Origin: Burkholderiaceae bacterium
Lineage (GTDB): Bacteria > Pseudomonadota > Gammaproteobacteria > Burkholderiales > Burkholderiaceae
Length of the DNA stretch: 14,538 nt
NCBI GenBank assembly: GCA_947380285.1
Contig: CANCQD010000064.1
Coordinates: 1-14,538, forward strand
Direction of reading: 5' to 3'
Shown here in pieces: positions 1 to 7,728 of this stretch; the stretch's first letter is position 1, and each line of letters begins with the position of its first letter. The position numbers and the translations under genes are program-made. The notes below the pieces were generated by a model. That model was not told the origin of the DNA. It did not search any database and saw nothing but the letters and a program-made list of their open reading frames with translations.

Positions 1-69
1 GTCAGCGCATTCGAGGAGGTAAACAAGCCAGGTCAAAATGGAGTAATTTTGCTTAAAAAGTGGGTGTAA
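1..69 (+). CDS. Possible C-terminal tail of an unidentified upstream gene (partial)
   Basis: Frame 1 is open from the window edge for 22 codons and ends with TAA at 67-69, five bases before the clpB promoter begins. The tail would end in LLKKWV. I recognise no family. The only support is that the frame is open and stops just where a new promoter starts. Frame 3 is also open for a similar length and the minus strand is not excluded, so this is a weak call. Confidence 0.3.
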   Translation, partial: VSAFEEVNKPGQNGVILLKKWV

Positions 70-73
70 AAAC

Positions 74-102
74 CTTGAAATATGTCATATTGCCCTTATA
101 TT
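74..102 (+). promoter_or_regulatory. clpB promoter: sigma-32 type, overlapping a sigma-70-like promoter
   Basis: CTTGAAA at 74-80 is followed after 12 bases by CCCTTATA at 93-100. This resembles the known RpoH (sigma-32) consensus of CTTGAAA, an 11-16 base spacer and CCCCAT-T. The same DNA also reads TTGAAA (75-80), 16 bases, TATATT (97-102), each hexamer five of six to the sigma-70 consensus. Transcription would start near 109, giving a leader of about 20 nt with GGAG at 119-122, seven bases before the ATG. Heat-shock control is what is known for clpB; dual use of the site is inference. Confidence 0.8.
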
Positions 103-129
103 CTATAGATAGATATATGGAGTGCAAAA

Positions 130-2733
130 ATGAGAATAGATAAATTAACAACCAAATTTCAAGAGGCCTTAAGTGAGGCCCAAAGTATCGCTTTAGCTAA
201 AGATAACCAATATATTGAGCCTGCCCACTTGTTGCTGGCCATGTTGCGTGATTCCGATGGTGGTGCCAAGAGTTTATTGACTCGAGCAGGGGTCAATGTC
301 CCTGGCCTTGAAAAAGGCGTTGAGAAAATGATCGGCAATCTCCCTGAAGTGCAAGGTACCAGTGGAGAAGTGCAGGTGGGTCGTGATCTGAGTAATTGGC
401 TGAACTTATGTGAAAAGGAAGCCAATAAGCGCAATGATCAATTTATTGCAGGCGAACTATTTTTGCTGGTGGTGGCTGATGACAAAGGCGAGCTCGGTAA
501 AGTTGCTCGTGAAAATGGATTAAATCGTAAATCATTAGAGGCGGCTATTGATTTAGTGCGCGGAGGAGAATCGGTGAATAGTGCAGATGCTGAAGGCCAA
601 CGTGAAGCCTTAAAGAAATACACAGTAGATTTAACAGAGCGTGCTCGTATGGGTAAGCTCGATCCAGTGATTGGACGTGATGATGAAATTCGTCGAACCA
701 TTCAGATATTGCAACGTCGGGGTAAAAATAATCCTGTACTCATTGGTGAGCCAGGCGTAGGTAAGACCGCCATTGTTGAGGGCTTAGCGCAACGTATCGT
801 TAATGGCGAAGTGCCTGAGACACTAAAAAACAAGCGTGTCTTAGTTCTGGATATGGCCTTGCTCTTGGCTGGCGCAAAGTACCGTGGAGAGTTCGAGGAG
901 CGTTTAAAAGCAGTGCTCAGTGACGTTGCTAAAGATGAAGGTCAAACCATTATCTTTATCGATGAGATTCACACGATGGTCGGCGCTGGCAAAGGCGATG
1001 GTGCAATGGATGCTGGCAATATGCTCAAGCCTGCCTTGGCTCGGGGTGAGCTGCATTGTATCGGCGCAACCACTTTGGATGAGTACCGTAAGTACATCGA
1101 AAAAGATCCTGCGCTTGAGCGTCGTTTCCAAAAAGTAATGGTTGAAGAGCCTAGTGTTGAAGCAACGATTGCTATCTTGCGTGGATTACAAGAGCGCTAT
1201 GAGCTTCATCATGGCATTGAAATCACCGATCCAGCAATTGTGGCTGCTGCTGAGTTATCCCATCGTTACATTACCGATCGCTTCTTGCCAGATAAGGCAA
1301 TCGACTTGATTGATGAGGCTGGCTCTCGCATTCGTATGGAGATTGATTCTAAACCTGAGGTAATGGATAAGTTAGAGCGTCGCCTCATTCAATTGAAGAT
1401 TGAGCGCGAAGCAGTTAAAAAAGAAAAAGATGAAGCCTCTCAAAAACGCTTGGGTCTGATTGAGGAAGAGATTAAGCGTCTTGGCGCTGAGTATGCTGAT
1501 TTAGAAGAGATCTGGAAAGCAGAGAAGGGCGCCGTGTTGGGCGCTGCAAATCTGAAGGAAGAAATTGAAAAAGTGAAGGCTGATATTGCAAAACTTCAGC
1601 GTGAAGGTAAGTTGGAGCAGGTTGCTGAGTTGCAGTATGGCAAGTTGCCTGAGCTTGAGGCTAAGTTGAAGTCTGCTGCCGCTGCGGAAGCAAAGGGCGA
1701 CAAAGATGGCGTGGTCAAGAACAAGTTACTTCGTACTCAAGTGGGTGCAGAGGAAATCGCAGAGGTAGTTTCTCGTGCAACTGGTATCCCTGTATCCAAG
1801 ATGATGCAGGGCGAGCGCGATAAGTTGCTGAAGATGGAGGAGTTATTACATAAGCGCGTAGTTGGTCAAGAAGAGGCTATCCGTGCGGTATCCGATGCTA
1901 TTCGTCGTTCTCGTGCTGGTTTATCCGAAGAGAATCGTCCTTACGGCTCATTCTTATTCCTCGGACCTACTGGTGTTGGCAAGACTGAGCTTTGTAAAGC
2001 GCTAGCTGGCTTCTTGTTTGACAGCGAAGATCATCTCATTCGGATTGACATGAGTGAGTTCATGGAAAAGCATAGTGTTGCGCGTTTAATTGGCGCACCT
2101 CCAGGTTATGTAGGTTACGAGGAGGGTGGTTATTTAACTGAGCAAGTTCGTCGTCATCCTTACAGTGTGATCTTGTTTGATGAGATTGAGAAAGCGCATC
2201 CAGATGTATTTAACGTGTTGTTACAGGTTTTGGACGATGGACGTCTAACGGATGGTCAAGGGCGCACCGTAGATTTTAAGAACACCGTCATCGTGATGAC
2301 TAGTAATATTGGTTCGCATTTGATTCAGTCAATGACTGATAAGAAGCAGTCTGAAATTAAAGAGGCTGTATTTGAAGAGTTGAAGAATCATTTCCGTCCT
2401 GAGTTCTTGAATCGTATTGATGAAATTGTTGTGTTCCATGGCTTGGATAAAGGCAATATAGCTAACATTGCGAAGATCTTGCTAAAGAACTTGTCAGATC
2501 GTTTGGCAAAGGTGGATATGCAGCTTGAGGTTAGTGATGCAGCTCTGAATAAGATTGCCGAGGTAGGCTTTGATCCAGTCTTTGGAGCAAGGCCGCTAAA
2601 GCGGGCCATTCAGCAGCACATTGAGAACCCCGTCTCCAAGATGATTTTGGAAGGCACATTTGGGCCTAAGGATGTAGTCCCTGTGGATGTAGATAAAAAA
2701 GGTGACTTTAGCTTTACGCGTCAGGTTCACTAA
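130..2733 (+). CDS. clpB: ClpB, ATP-dependent protein disaggregase (Hsp100)
   Basis: ClpB is a cytoplasmic hexameric AAA+ unfoldase that works with DnaK/DnaJ/GrpE to pull polypeptides out of heat-induced aggregates. The 867 residues match the family's usual length of about 860. In order: an N-terminal Clp_N domain (about 1-145); the first AAA+ module with Walker A GEPGVGKT at 206-213, pore-loop KYRGEFE near 250-256, Walker B IDE at 277-279 and arginine fingers R331/R332; a long charged coiled-coil M domain (about 410-530) that distinguishes ClpB from ClpA; the second AAA+ module with GPTGVGKT at 612-619, pore tyrosine Y660 and Walker B FDE at 683-685; and a C-terminal ClpB_D2-small region. 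All catalytic motifs are intact. The ATG start is supported by GGAG seven bases upstream and by homologous N-terminal sequence ([11 protein letters not shown]). The sigma-32-like promoter just upstream fits heat-shock control. Confidence 0.98.
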   Translation: MRIDKLTTKFQEALSEAQSIALAKDNQYIEPAHLLLAMLRDSDGGAKSLLTRAGVNVPGLEKGVEKMIGNLPEVQGTSGEVQVGRDLSNWLNLCEKEANKRNDQFIAGELFLLVVADDKGELGKVARENGLNRKSLEAAIDLVRGGESVNSADAEGQREALKKYTVDLTERARMGKLDPVIGRDDEIRRTIQILQRRGKNNPVLIGEPGVGKTAIVEGLAQRIVNGEVPETLKNKRVLVLDMALLLAGAKYRGEFEERLKAVLSDVAKDEGQTIIFIDEIHTMVGAGKGDGAMDAGNMLKPALARGELHCIGATTLDEYRKYIEKDPALERRFQKVMVEEPSVEATIAILRGLQERYELHHGIEITDPAIVAAAELSHRYITDRFLPDKAIDLIDEAGSRIRMEIDSKPEVMDKLERRLIQLKIEREAVKKEKDEASQKRLGLIEEEIKRLGAEYADLEEIWKAEKGAVLGAANLKEEIEKVKADIAKLQREGKLEQVAELQYGKLPELEAKLKSAAAAEAKGDKDGVVKNKLLRTQVGAEEIAEVVSRATGIPVSKMMQGERDKLLKMEELLHKRVVGQEEAIRAVSDAIRRSRAGLSEENRPYGSFLFLGPTGVGKTELCKALAGFLFDSEDHLIRIDMSEFMEKHSVARLIGAPPGYVGYEEGGYLTEQVRRHPYSVILFDEIEKAHPDVFNVLLQVLDDGRLTDGQGRTVDFKNTVIVMTSNIGSHLIQSMTDKKQSEIKEAVFEELKNHFRPEFLNRIDEIVVFHGLDKGNIANIAKILLKNLSDRLAKVDMQLEVSDAALNKIAEVGFDPVFGARPLKRAIQQHIENPVSKMILEGTFGPKDVVPVDVDKKGDFSFTRQVH

Positions 2734-2753
2734 ACAGTATTGAATGTAGTTCA

Positions 2754-2769
2754 GCAGGAATTTTCCTGC
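2754..2769 (+). other. Short hairpin between clpB and the MFS gene
   Basis: GCAGGA (2754-2759) and TCCTGC (2764-2769) form a perfect 6-bp stem around a 4-nt loop, 20 bases after the clpB stop. No T-run follows, so it is not a convincing intrinsic terminator. It could protect the clpB mRNA 3' end or weaken read-through into the MFS gene. It lies 17 bases before the MFS start codon. Confidence 0.4.
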
Positions 2770-2786
2770 GCCAGTAAACTCGGTGC

Positions 2787-4022
2787 ATGACTGTTGCGCT
2801 TGATCGGCGTGCCAGTGATGTCCGGGTTATTGGTCTCATTAGCCTAGCTCACGGCAGCTCCCATTTCTTTCATTTAGTACTTCCTCCCATGTTCCCATGG
2901 TTGAAGGATGCGTTTGCATTGAGTTATGCCGAACTGGGTTTGCTCATGTCAGTTTTCTTTGTAGTGTCCTGTATCGCTCAAGCTGCATCTGGTTTTTTAG
3001 TTGATCGAATTGGGGCTAGACCAGTGTTATTTGGCGGTGTTAGCTTGCTTGTGCTCGCAGCACTTGTGTATTCACAAAGCAATGGTTATGCCATGCTCCT
3101 ACTGGGGGCGGTCATTGCTGGTTGCGGTAACGGTATTTTTCACCCTGTTGATTACACGCTTATCAATCACAAGGTGTCGCCACCCAACCTCCCATATGCA
3201 TACTCAATGCATGGTGTAACAGGATATTTGGGTTGGGCAGCGGCGCCAGCCTTTATGGTTGCGATTGCTCAATTTGCCGATTGGCGTATAGCCTTCCTAT
3301 CTGCAGCCCTGCTAGAAGCCTGCATCTTAGTGATTCTTTGGGTAAATAAAAAATACCTCTTAGATAACGTCAAAGAGCGCCACGAGAACACCCATGCAAG
3401 TACTCAAGCCGCTCATCCTGGCGTTGCTCAGGAGAGTCCATTTGCATTTCTGAAGTTAACTGCCGTTTGGTTGTGCTGGATTTTCTTTTTCTTCAGCATG
3501 GCCTCTACATCAAGCTTGCAATCATTTGCGCCAAGTGCATTATTGAATATTTATCAAGTTCCTATAGATGTGGGAAGTTATTACATAACCCTGCTGGCGC
3601 TCGGTAGTGCTGGTGGTGTGTTGTTTGGCGGCTACTTAGCCGCAAAATTGCAAGCGCCAGAGCGCATCGTTTCCTCTTGTCTTTCAGTGACGATTGCGAT
3701 GTGCTTGTTGCTTGGTACTGGATTCATTCCTGCGGCGCTGATCCCATTTCTTTTTATTGGGTTGGGTTTTGGTTATGGTGTTGTTGCTCCCTCACGGGAT
3801 CTTTTGGTGAAGTCTGTGACACCCAAGGGTGTAGCCGGGCGGGTATATGGAATCGTTTATTCAGGAATTGATTTGGGGGCGGCAGTAGGCCCATTTATCT
3901 TCGGTTTCTTCATGGATGCAGGCCTTCCTAAAGCCCTATTCTTAGGCATTGTTTTATTCCAACTCATGATTATTCCAACCGTGTTTAAGGTATCGGCTGG
4001 CGCTGCCCCAAAAGCCGCCTAG
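2787..4022 (+). CDS. MFS transporter, fosmidomycin-resistance (Fsr)-like subgroup
   Basis: This 411-residue inner-membrane protein has about 12 hydrophobic segments in two halves, separated by a polar loop near 188-218. The MFS motif A is clear after TM2: G69-x3-D73-R74-x-G76-x-R78. The N-terminal AHGSSHFFHLVLPP (21-34) and GNGIFHP (114-120) resemble Fsr-type exporters and related small-molecule carriers, so it probably moves a small organic molecule by proton coupling. The substrate cannot be read from sequence. It starts 53 bp after clpB with a hairpin but no clear terminator between them, so read-through from clpB is possible; no functional link is evident. No good Shine-Dalgarno precedes the ATG at 2787, but the N-terminal layout before TM1 fits that start. 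Confidence 0.88.
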   Translation: MTVALDRRASDVRVIGLISLAHGSSHFFHLVLPPMFPWLKDAFALSYAELGLLMSVFFVVSCIAQAASGFLVDRIGARPVLFGGVSLLVLAALVYSQSNGYAMLLLGAVIAGCGNGIFHPVDYTLINHKVSPPNLPYAYSMHGVTGYLGWAAAPAFMVAIAQFADWRIAFLSAALLEACILVILWVNKKYLLDNVKERHENTHASTQAAHPGVAQESPFAFLKLTAVWLCWIFFFFSMASTSSLQSFAPSALLNIYQVPIDVGSYYITLLALGSAGGVLFGGYLAAKLQAPERIVSSCLSVTIAMCLLLGTGFIPAALIPFLFIGLGFGYGVVAPSRDLLVKSVTPKGVAGRVYGIVYSGIDLGAAVGPFIFGFFMDAGLPKALFLGIVLFQLMIIPTVFKVSAGAAPKAA

Positions 4023-4036
4023 TTGGTTCCGAATAA

Positions 4037-4136
4037 TTTTCACAATATGAAACGTCATTACGCTGCGTAAAATGCACTGCAGTATGCGGCTAACCTTTTC
4101 ATTCCAAGCGGTGGATAGCCATTCCATATTGTAAAA
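4037..4136. repeat. Long-range imperfect inverted repeat in the MFS-aceA gap
   Basis: TTTTCACAATATGAA (4037-4051) and TTCCATATTGTAAAA (4122-4136) are inverted copies. They share 14 pairs, with one unpaired base on each arm, and enclose 70 bp. The enclosed DNA also has a small inverted repeat, TTACG-CTG-CGTAA. The arms are AT-rich, so chance cannot be excluded. Confidence 0.35.
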
Positions 4137-4225
4137 ATATAAACATAAGTTATTGAATTTAAATAACTAAATATTTTTAAAAATAGCTCAAATTTCTCTT
4201 GCTTGCTTTTTTGATCTGTCTAAAC

Positions 4226-4245
4226 TCTTATATAAGACATAAGAC
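4226..4245 (+). promoter_or_regulatory. Candidate operator or promoter element upstream of aceA
   Basis: TCTTATATAAGA at 4226-4237 is a perfect 12-bp palindrome. It runs into a tandem repeat of ATAAGAC (4232-4238 and 4239-4245). It lies about 70 bp before the aceA start, a sensible place for an operator. TATAAG at 4231-4236 inside the palindrome could be a -10 element, but the best -35 (TTGATC, 4211-4216) is only 14 bases away, so the promoter assignment is weak. I cannot name the regulator. The rest of the 283-bp gap (4023-4305) is AT-rich, with no coding signal I can support. Confidence 0.5.
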
Positions 4246-4305
4246 TTGAATGAGTCCTAAAGGTCCTCAAATTTTGAAGTACTTGTTTAACTTAGGGAGA
4301 AAAAC

Positions 4306-5604
4306 ATGGCAGATCGCAAAGCAGAAATCGCAGCATTACAAAAAGAATGGGATACCAATCCACGCTGGAAAGGTATTACACGTGGCTACACCGCTGAGGA
4401 TGTAGTTCGCCTCCGTGGCTCATTGAAAATTGAGCACACATTAGCTAAGCATGGTGCTGAGCGTCTTTGGGAATTAGTAAACAATGAAGCTTACGTTAAC
4501 TGTTTAGGTGCTTTGACTGGCGGTCAAGCAATGCAACAAGTTAAAGCTGGTGTACAAGCAATTTACTTGTCAGGTTGGCAAGTTGCTGCTGACGGAAATT
4601 CTTACGCAGCGATGTATCCAGATCAATCTTTATATCCAGTAGATTCAGTTCCTAAGATGGTTGAGCGCATCAATAACTCATTCCAACGTGCTGATGAAAT
4701 CCAAACAGCCAAAGGTATCAACAAAGGCGATGCTGGTTATATTGAATACTTCGCGCCAATCGTTGCTGATGCTGAAGCTGGCTTTGGTGGTGTATTAAAT
4801 GCATTTGAATTAAGCAAAGCATTGATCAAGCAGGGTGCTGCTGGAGTTCACTTTGAAGATCAACTGTCTTCAGTGAAGAAGTGCGGTCACTTGGGTGGCA
4901 AGGTATTGTTGCCTACTGCTGAGTCTGTTCAGAAGTTGATCTCTGCACGTTTAGCCGCCGACGTTATGGGTGTTTCTACTATCATTTTGGCTCGTACTGA
5001 TGCAGAAGCTGCTGATTTATTGACATCTGATTACGATGTGAACGATAAGCCATTCTTAACTGGCGAGCGCACACCTGAAGGTTTCTACAAAACACGCAAA
5101 GGTTTGGATCAAGCGATCTCACGTGGTTTGGCATACGCTGCTTACGCTGATATGGTTTGGTGTGAAACTGGTACGCCTGACCTTAATTTTGCTCGTCAGT
5201 TCGCCGAAGCAATTCGTGCGAAGTTCCCAGGCAAGATGTTGGCTTATAACTGCTCACCATCCTTTAACTGGAAGAAAAACTTGGACGACGCAACCATTGC
5301 TAAGTTCCAACGTGAATTAGGTGCCATGGGTTATAAGTATCAGTTCATCACATTGGCTGGTATTCACTCTATGTGGTACAACATGTTCGACTTGGCTCAA
5401 GACTATATGCAGCGAGGTATGACTGCATACATCGAGAAAGTACAAGAGCCAGAATTTGCTGCCCGTGACCGTGGTTACACATTCGTTTCACATCAGCAGG
5501 AAGTCGGCACTGGTTATTTCGACGACGTAACTACTGTTATCCAGGGTGGTAAGTCTTCCGTAACAGCTTTGACTGGATCTACTGAAGAAGAGCAGTTCCA
5601 TTAA
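4306..5604 (+). CDS. aceA: Isocitrate lyase
   Basis: Isocitrate lyase splits isocitrate into glyoxylate and succinate, the first step of the glyoxylate bypass, which lets cells grow on acetate, fatty acids or other acetyl-CoA sources. The 432 residues match the bacterial AceA length of about 430. The catalytic-loop signature K191-K192-C193-G194-H195 is present, with C193 the active-site cysteine. So are the Mg-binding acidic cluster in [10 protein letters not shown] (153-162, D155/E157), the substrate-binding SGWQVAAD (89-96) and NCSPSFNW (315-322). The ATG is preceded by AGGGAG (4294-4299) at good spacing. A strong terminator follows and a palindromic candidate operator precedes, so it is probably a single-gene unit with its own control. 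No malate synthase gene lies nearby. Codons look biased toward GGT, CGT and GCT by eye, which suits strong expression. Confidence 0.98.
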   Translation: MADRKAEIAALQKEWDTNPRWKGITRGYTAEDVVRLRGSLKIEHTLAKHGAERLWELVNNEAYVNCLGALTGGQAMQQVKAGVQAIYLSGWQVAADGNSYAAMYPDQSLYPVDSVPKMVERINNSFQRADEIQTAKGINKGDAGYIEYFAPIVADAEAGFGGVLNAFELSKALIKQGAAGVHFEDQLSSVKKCGHLGGKVLLPTAESVQKLISARLAADVMGVSTIILARTDAEAADLLTSDYDVNDKPFLTGERTPEGFYKTRKGLDQAISRGLAYAAYADMVWCETGTPDLNFARQFAEAIRAKFPGKMLAYNCSPSFNWKKNLDDATIAKFQRELGAMGYKYQFITLAGIHSMWYNMFDLAQDYMQRGMTAYIEKVQEPEFAARDRGYTFVSHQQEVGTGYFDDVTTVIQGGKSSVTALTGSTEEEQFH

Positions 5605-5659
5605 GAATCCCTAAGTAGTTCGTAGTAAGCAGTGCAGTAATAATGTACCAATACTGCCA

Positions 5660-5702
5660 CGGCACCTAAATGACCCCACAAGGGTGACTTAGGTGCCGTT
5701 TT
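5660..5702 (+). terminator. Intrinsic terminator after aceA
   Basis: CGGCACCTAA (5660-5669) pairs perfectly with TTAGGTGCCG (5689-5698), and an inner ACCC/GGGT pairing sits in the loop. TTTT follows at 5699-5702, then CGTTT. It lies 55 bp after the aceA stop and only 16 bp before the next start codon. Confidence 0.9.
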
Positions 5703-5718
5703 CGTTTACATTCTTCCC

Positions 5719-6159
5719 ATGACCAATTGCGTACTTTGTAAATACGAACTTAAGCCAGAAGAAGGGGAAGTTATTTGGCGCGGTGATGATTGTCGAATCA
5801 TCTTGGTGAATGATCCTGATCTGCCTGGTTTCTGCCGAGTGATCTGGAATCGCCATGTGGCTGAGATGACCGATCTCACCTACAGTGAGCGTGAGCACTT
5901 AATGGCTTTGGTATTTGCTGTAGAAGAGGCTATGCGTCAAGTCATGCACCCCGATAAGATCAATATTGCCGCCCTAGGTAACATGGTTCCCCATATTCAT
6001 TGGCATGTCATTCCTAGATTTAAGGATGATGCTTTCTTTCCGGGCTCTGCTTGGTCCAATAAGACGCAAGAAATCCCCGCTGCCACTTTAGAGGCTAGAA
6101 GAAAAAAAGCGAGCGAGTTGCCAGCCGCAATTAAGGCCGCCATTGCCACGCTCGCCTAG
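5719..6159 (+). CDS. HIT-family protein (histidine-triad nucleotide-binding)
   Basis: This small (146-residue) protein carries the histidine triad H92-I-H94-W-H96-V, the signature of HIT nucleotide hydrolases and transferases. The middle histidine region attacks the alpha-phosphate of nucleotide substrates such as Ap4A or AMP conjugates. An N-terminal C4-x2-C7 pair suggests a small metal site, as in some bacterial HIT proteins; the exact substrate is unknown. Because C4/C7 sit right after the start, the ATG at 5719 is likely right, yet no Shine-Dalgarno is visible in the upstream pyrimidine-rich bases. The start lies just 16 bp after the aceA terminator T-run, so the mRNA leader must be very short or the terminator is transcribed as leader. 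No functional link to aceA is evident. Confidence 0.9.
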   Translation: MTNCVLCKYELKPEEGEVIWRGDDCRIILVNDPDLPGFCRVIWNRHVAEMTDLTYSEREHLMALVFAVEEAMRQVMHPDKINIAALGNMVPHIHWHVIPRFKDDAFFPGSAWSNKTQEIPAATLEARRKKASELPAAIKAAIATLA

Positions 6160-6174
6160 GTATAGTGGGGTACT

Positions 6175-6196
6175 GCCAGCATTGAAAAATGTTGGC
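6175..6196 (+). other. 9-bp hairpin with GAAA tetraloop after the HIT gene
   Basis: GCCAGCATT (6175-6183) and AATGTTGGC (6188-6196) form a 9-bp stem with one G-U pair around a GAAA loop (GNRA class). It lies 15 bases after the HIT stop. On the plus strand it is followed by A-rich rather than T-rich sequence, so it is not a standard terminator. A second weak hairpin, AAACCA (6202-6207) with TGGTTT (6216-6221), is followed by ATTTT and could terminate weakly. Confidence 0.5.
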
Positions 6197-6254
6197 GAAA
6201 AAAACCAGAGACTATTGGTTTATTTTGGATATCTTTACCTGCTAGCAACGTTTA

Positions 6255-6629
6255 ATGAGGCCCCTTGTGTTTAACTTTGATCTAAGTAATGGCTACGTAG
6301 TGCTGAGAATTATTTGTGGCTTATTCATGCTGCCTAATGCATTTGCAAAAATGCGCAATCCCAGTGGTTCAATAGGCTTTTTTGAGTCTGCTGGTTTTCC
6401 AAATGCTAGATTATTTGTTTACTTTGCAACTGCTTTTGAGGTTGTTGTTGGTATTGCATTGGTTCTCGGTATTCTGGCACCCTACGCAGCAGGACTTGCT
6501 GCCGTTTTCATGTTTGTTGCTGCATTTGTGGATTACAAAGTACACAGGACTTGGTTGTGGACCAATGGCGGGTGTGAGTATCCCTTGTTTTGGGGTATTT
6601 GCGCATCGATAGTGGCGCTCAACATATGA
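6255..6629 (+). CDS. DoxX-family small integral membrane protein
   Basis: A 124-residue protein with about four membrane segments (near 13-31, 52-72, 75-92 and 108-123), typical of the DoxX/DoxD-like family. The conserved loop GGCEYPLFW (105-113) before the last helix and the FAKMRNP turn (30-36) fit this family. Function is poorly defined; relatives have been linked to thiosulfate or quinone metabolism and redox stress, but nothing here fixes a role. An in-frame TAG lies five codons upstream, so translation starts at 6255 or later. ATG 6255 has no clear ribosome site, whereas GTG at 6267 has GAGG at 6257-6260 six bases before it; that start would drop four residues and keep all helices. It converges on the DUF1841 gene with 21 bp between stops. 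Confidence 0.85.
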   Translation: MRPLVFNFDLSNGYVVLRIICGLFMLPNAFAKMRNPSGSIGFFESAGFPNARLFVYFATAFEVVVGIALVLGILAPYAAGLAAVFMFVAAFVDYKVHRTWLWTNGGCEYPLFWGICASIVALNI

Positions 6630-6650
6630 CCTTGCAATGCTTAGTAGAAG

Positions 6651-7082
6651 TTACTTCAGCCCCTTTAAGGCCTCTAAATACTTCTCAGGATCAAGAGGCT
6701 GACCTTCGCGTTGCGCTTCCCACATAACTTGACCTAGGCATTCCATCATCACATGCTGGGCATCATGCATTGAGCCTAGTTTCTGTGAGAGCTTGTCCGC
6801 AATCTCTTTGATGCCGGGGGGTTGGTTAATGGATATCTGCTCACTAATAGATAGATGCATTGATAGGTGCAGGAATGGATTGGTTTCACCTCGTTCTGGT
6901 GTGTAATCTTGTCCTAGAGCGCCTTCTGGATCAGCAAGTAAATCGTGATATTCAGGATGCTCAACCATCCAATCGCTCGCAAGCGTTTCCATTGGATCCA
7001 GAATGTGGTTTTCAGTTTTCTTTTTCCAGGTGTCACAGAAAAAGCGACGTACTTCTTCACGAGTTGGATTAAATATCGCCAC
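6651..7082 (-). CDS. DUF1841 family protein, function unknown
   Basis: This 143-residue soluble protein is recognised by family style (NPFLHLSMHLSISEQ at 68-82) as DUF1841, found mainly in beta- and gammaproteobacteria. No function is established. It looks largely helical, with no signal peptide or membrane segment. Two similar His pairs stand out: H72-x3-H76 with E81, and H106-x3-H110-x3-E114, a spacing seen in helical metal sites, so a metal-binding role is a reasonable guess only. Translation begins at GTG (7082-7080), supported by AAGGA at 7094-7090 seven bases upstream and the usual MAxFNPTR-like N-terminus. Its first 14 bases overlap the end of nth, implying translational coupling with endonuclease III and, through it, rsxB. 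Confidence 0.9.
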   Translation of the reverse strand: MAIFNPTREEVRRFFCDTWKKKTENHILDPMETLASDWMVEHPEYHDLLADPEGALGQDYTPERGETNPFLHLSMHLSISEQISINQPPGIKEIADKLSQKLGSMHDAQHVMMECLGQVMWEAQREGQPLDPEKYLEALKGLK

Positions 7083-7728
7083 GAACTTTTCCTTTGCCAG
7101 TTTTTTGTTTAAAGCCGCACAGTGGCTCCACTATGCATTGCGCACAATCTGGGTTGCGCGCTTTACAGGTATATCGACCGTGCAGAATGAGCCAGTGATG
7201 GGCATCTAATAGGTATTCCTTGGGAACGCGTTTCAGTAATTGCTCTTCCACTTTTACAACATTTTTGCCAGGTGCTAGTCCTGTACGGTTCGATACCCTA
7301 AAGATATGGGTGTCAACGGCGATAGTGGGTTGTCCAAATGCAGTGTTCAATATGACGTTCGCTGTTTTTCTACCAACACCTGGTAGGGCCTCCAATTCTT
7401 CGCGAGTCTGCGGAACTTTGCCCCCATGTTTTTCTAGGAGCAGTCGACAGGTCTCCTGGATATGCTTACCCTTGGAGTTAAATAAACCAATATGCTGAAT
7501 ATAAGGTCTGACGCCATCTTCGCCAAGATCTAAAAGGGCCTGCGGGGTATTGGCTACCTTGAAGAGTTTGCGTGTTCCCTTGTTGACCGATACATCAGTC
7601 GCTTGCGCTGATAGCAATACTGCAATTAATAGCTCAAATGGTGAGCTGTATTCCAACTCAGTTTCGGGTTTGGGATTATTTGCTTTGAGCTGCTCAAATA
7701 AAGCACGACGCTTTTCTAGATTCATCAT
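7069..7728 (-). CDS. nth: Endonuclease III, 4Fe-4S DNA glycosylase/AP lyase
   Basis: Nth removes oxidised pyrimidines from DNA and nicks the resulting abasic site, starting base-excision repair. The 219 residues match the family (about 211). The helix-hairpin-helix LPGVGRKTANV (115-125) holds catalytic K121, and D139 in AVDTHIFRV is the second catalytic residue. The C-terminal 4Fe-4S loop is complete: C188-x6-C195-x2-C198-x5-C204. The start overlaps the rsxB stop as ATGA (7728-7725); a second ATG follows at once and would give TGATG coupling instead. It is the middle gene of an overlapping trio. In E. coli nth is also the last gene of the rsx operon, so the rsxB-nth linkage is conserved here with only one rsx gene. 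Confidence 0.97.
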   Translation of the reverse strand: MMNLEKRRALFEQLKANNPKPETELEYSSPFELLIAVLLSAQATDVSVNKGTRKLFKVANTPQALLDLGEDGVRPYIQHIGLFNSKGKHIQETCRLLLEKHGGKVPQTREELEALPGVGRKTANVILNTAFGQPTIAVDTHIFRVSNRTGLAPGKNVVKVEEQLLKRVPKEYLLDAHHWLILHGRYTCKARNPDCAQCIVEPLCGFKQKTGKGKVRGDI

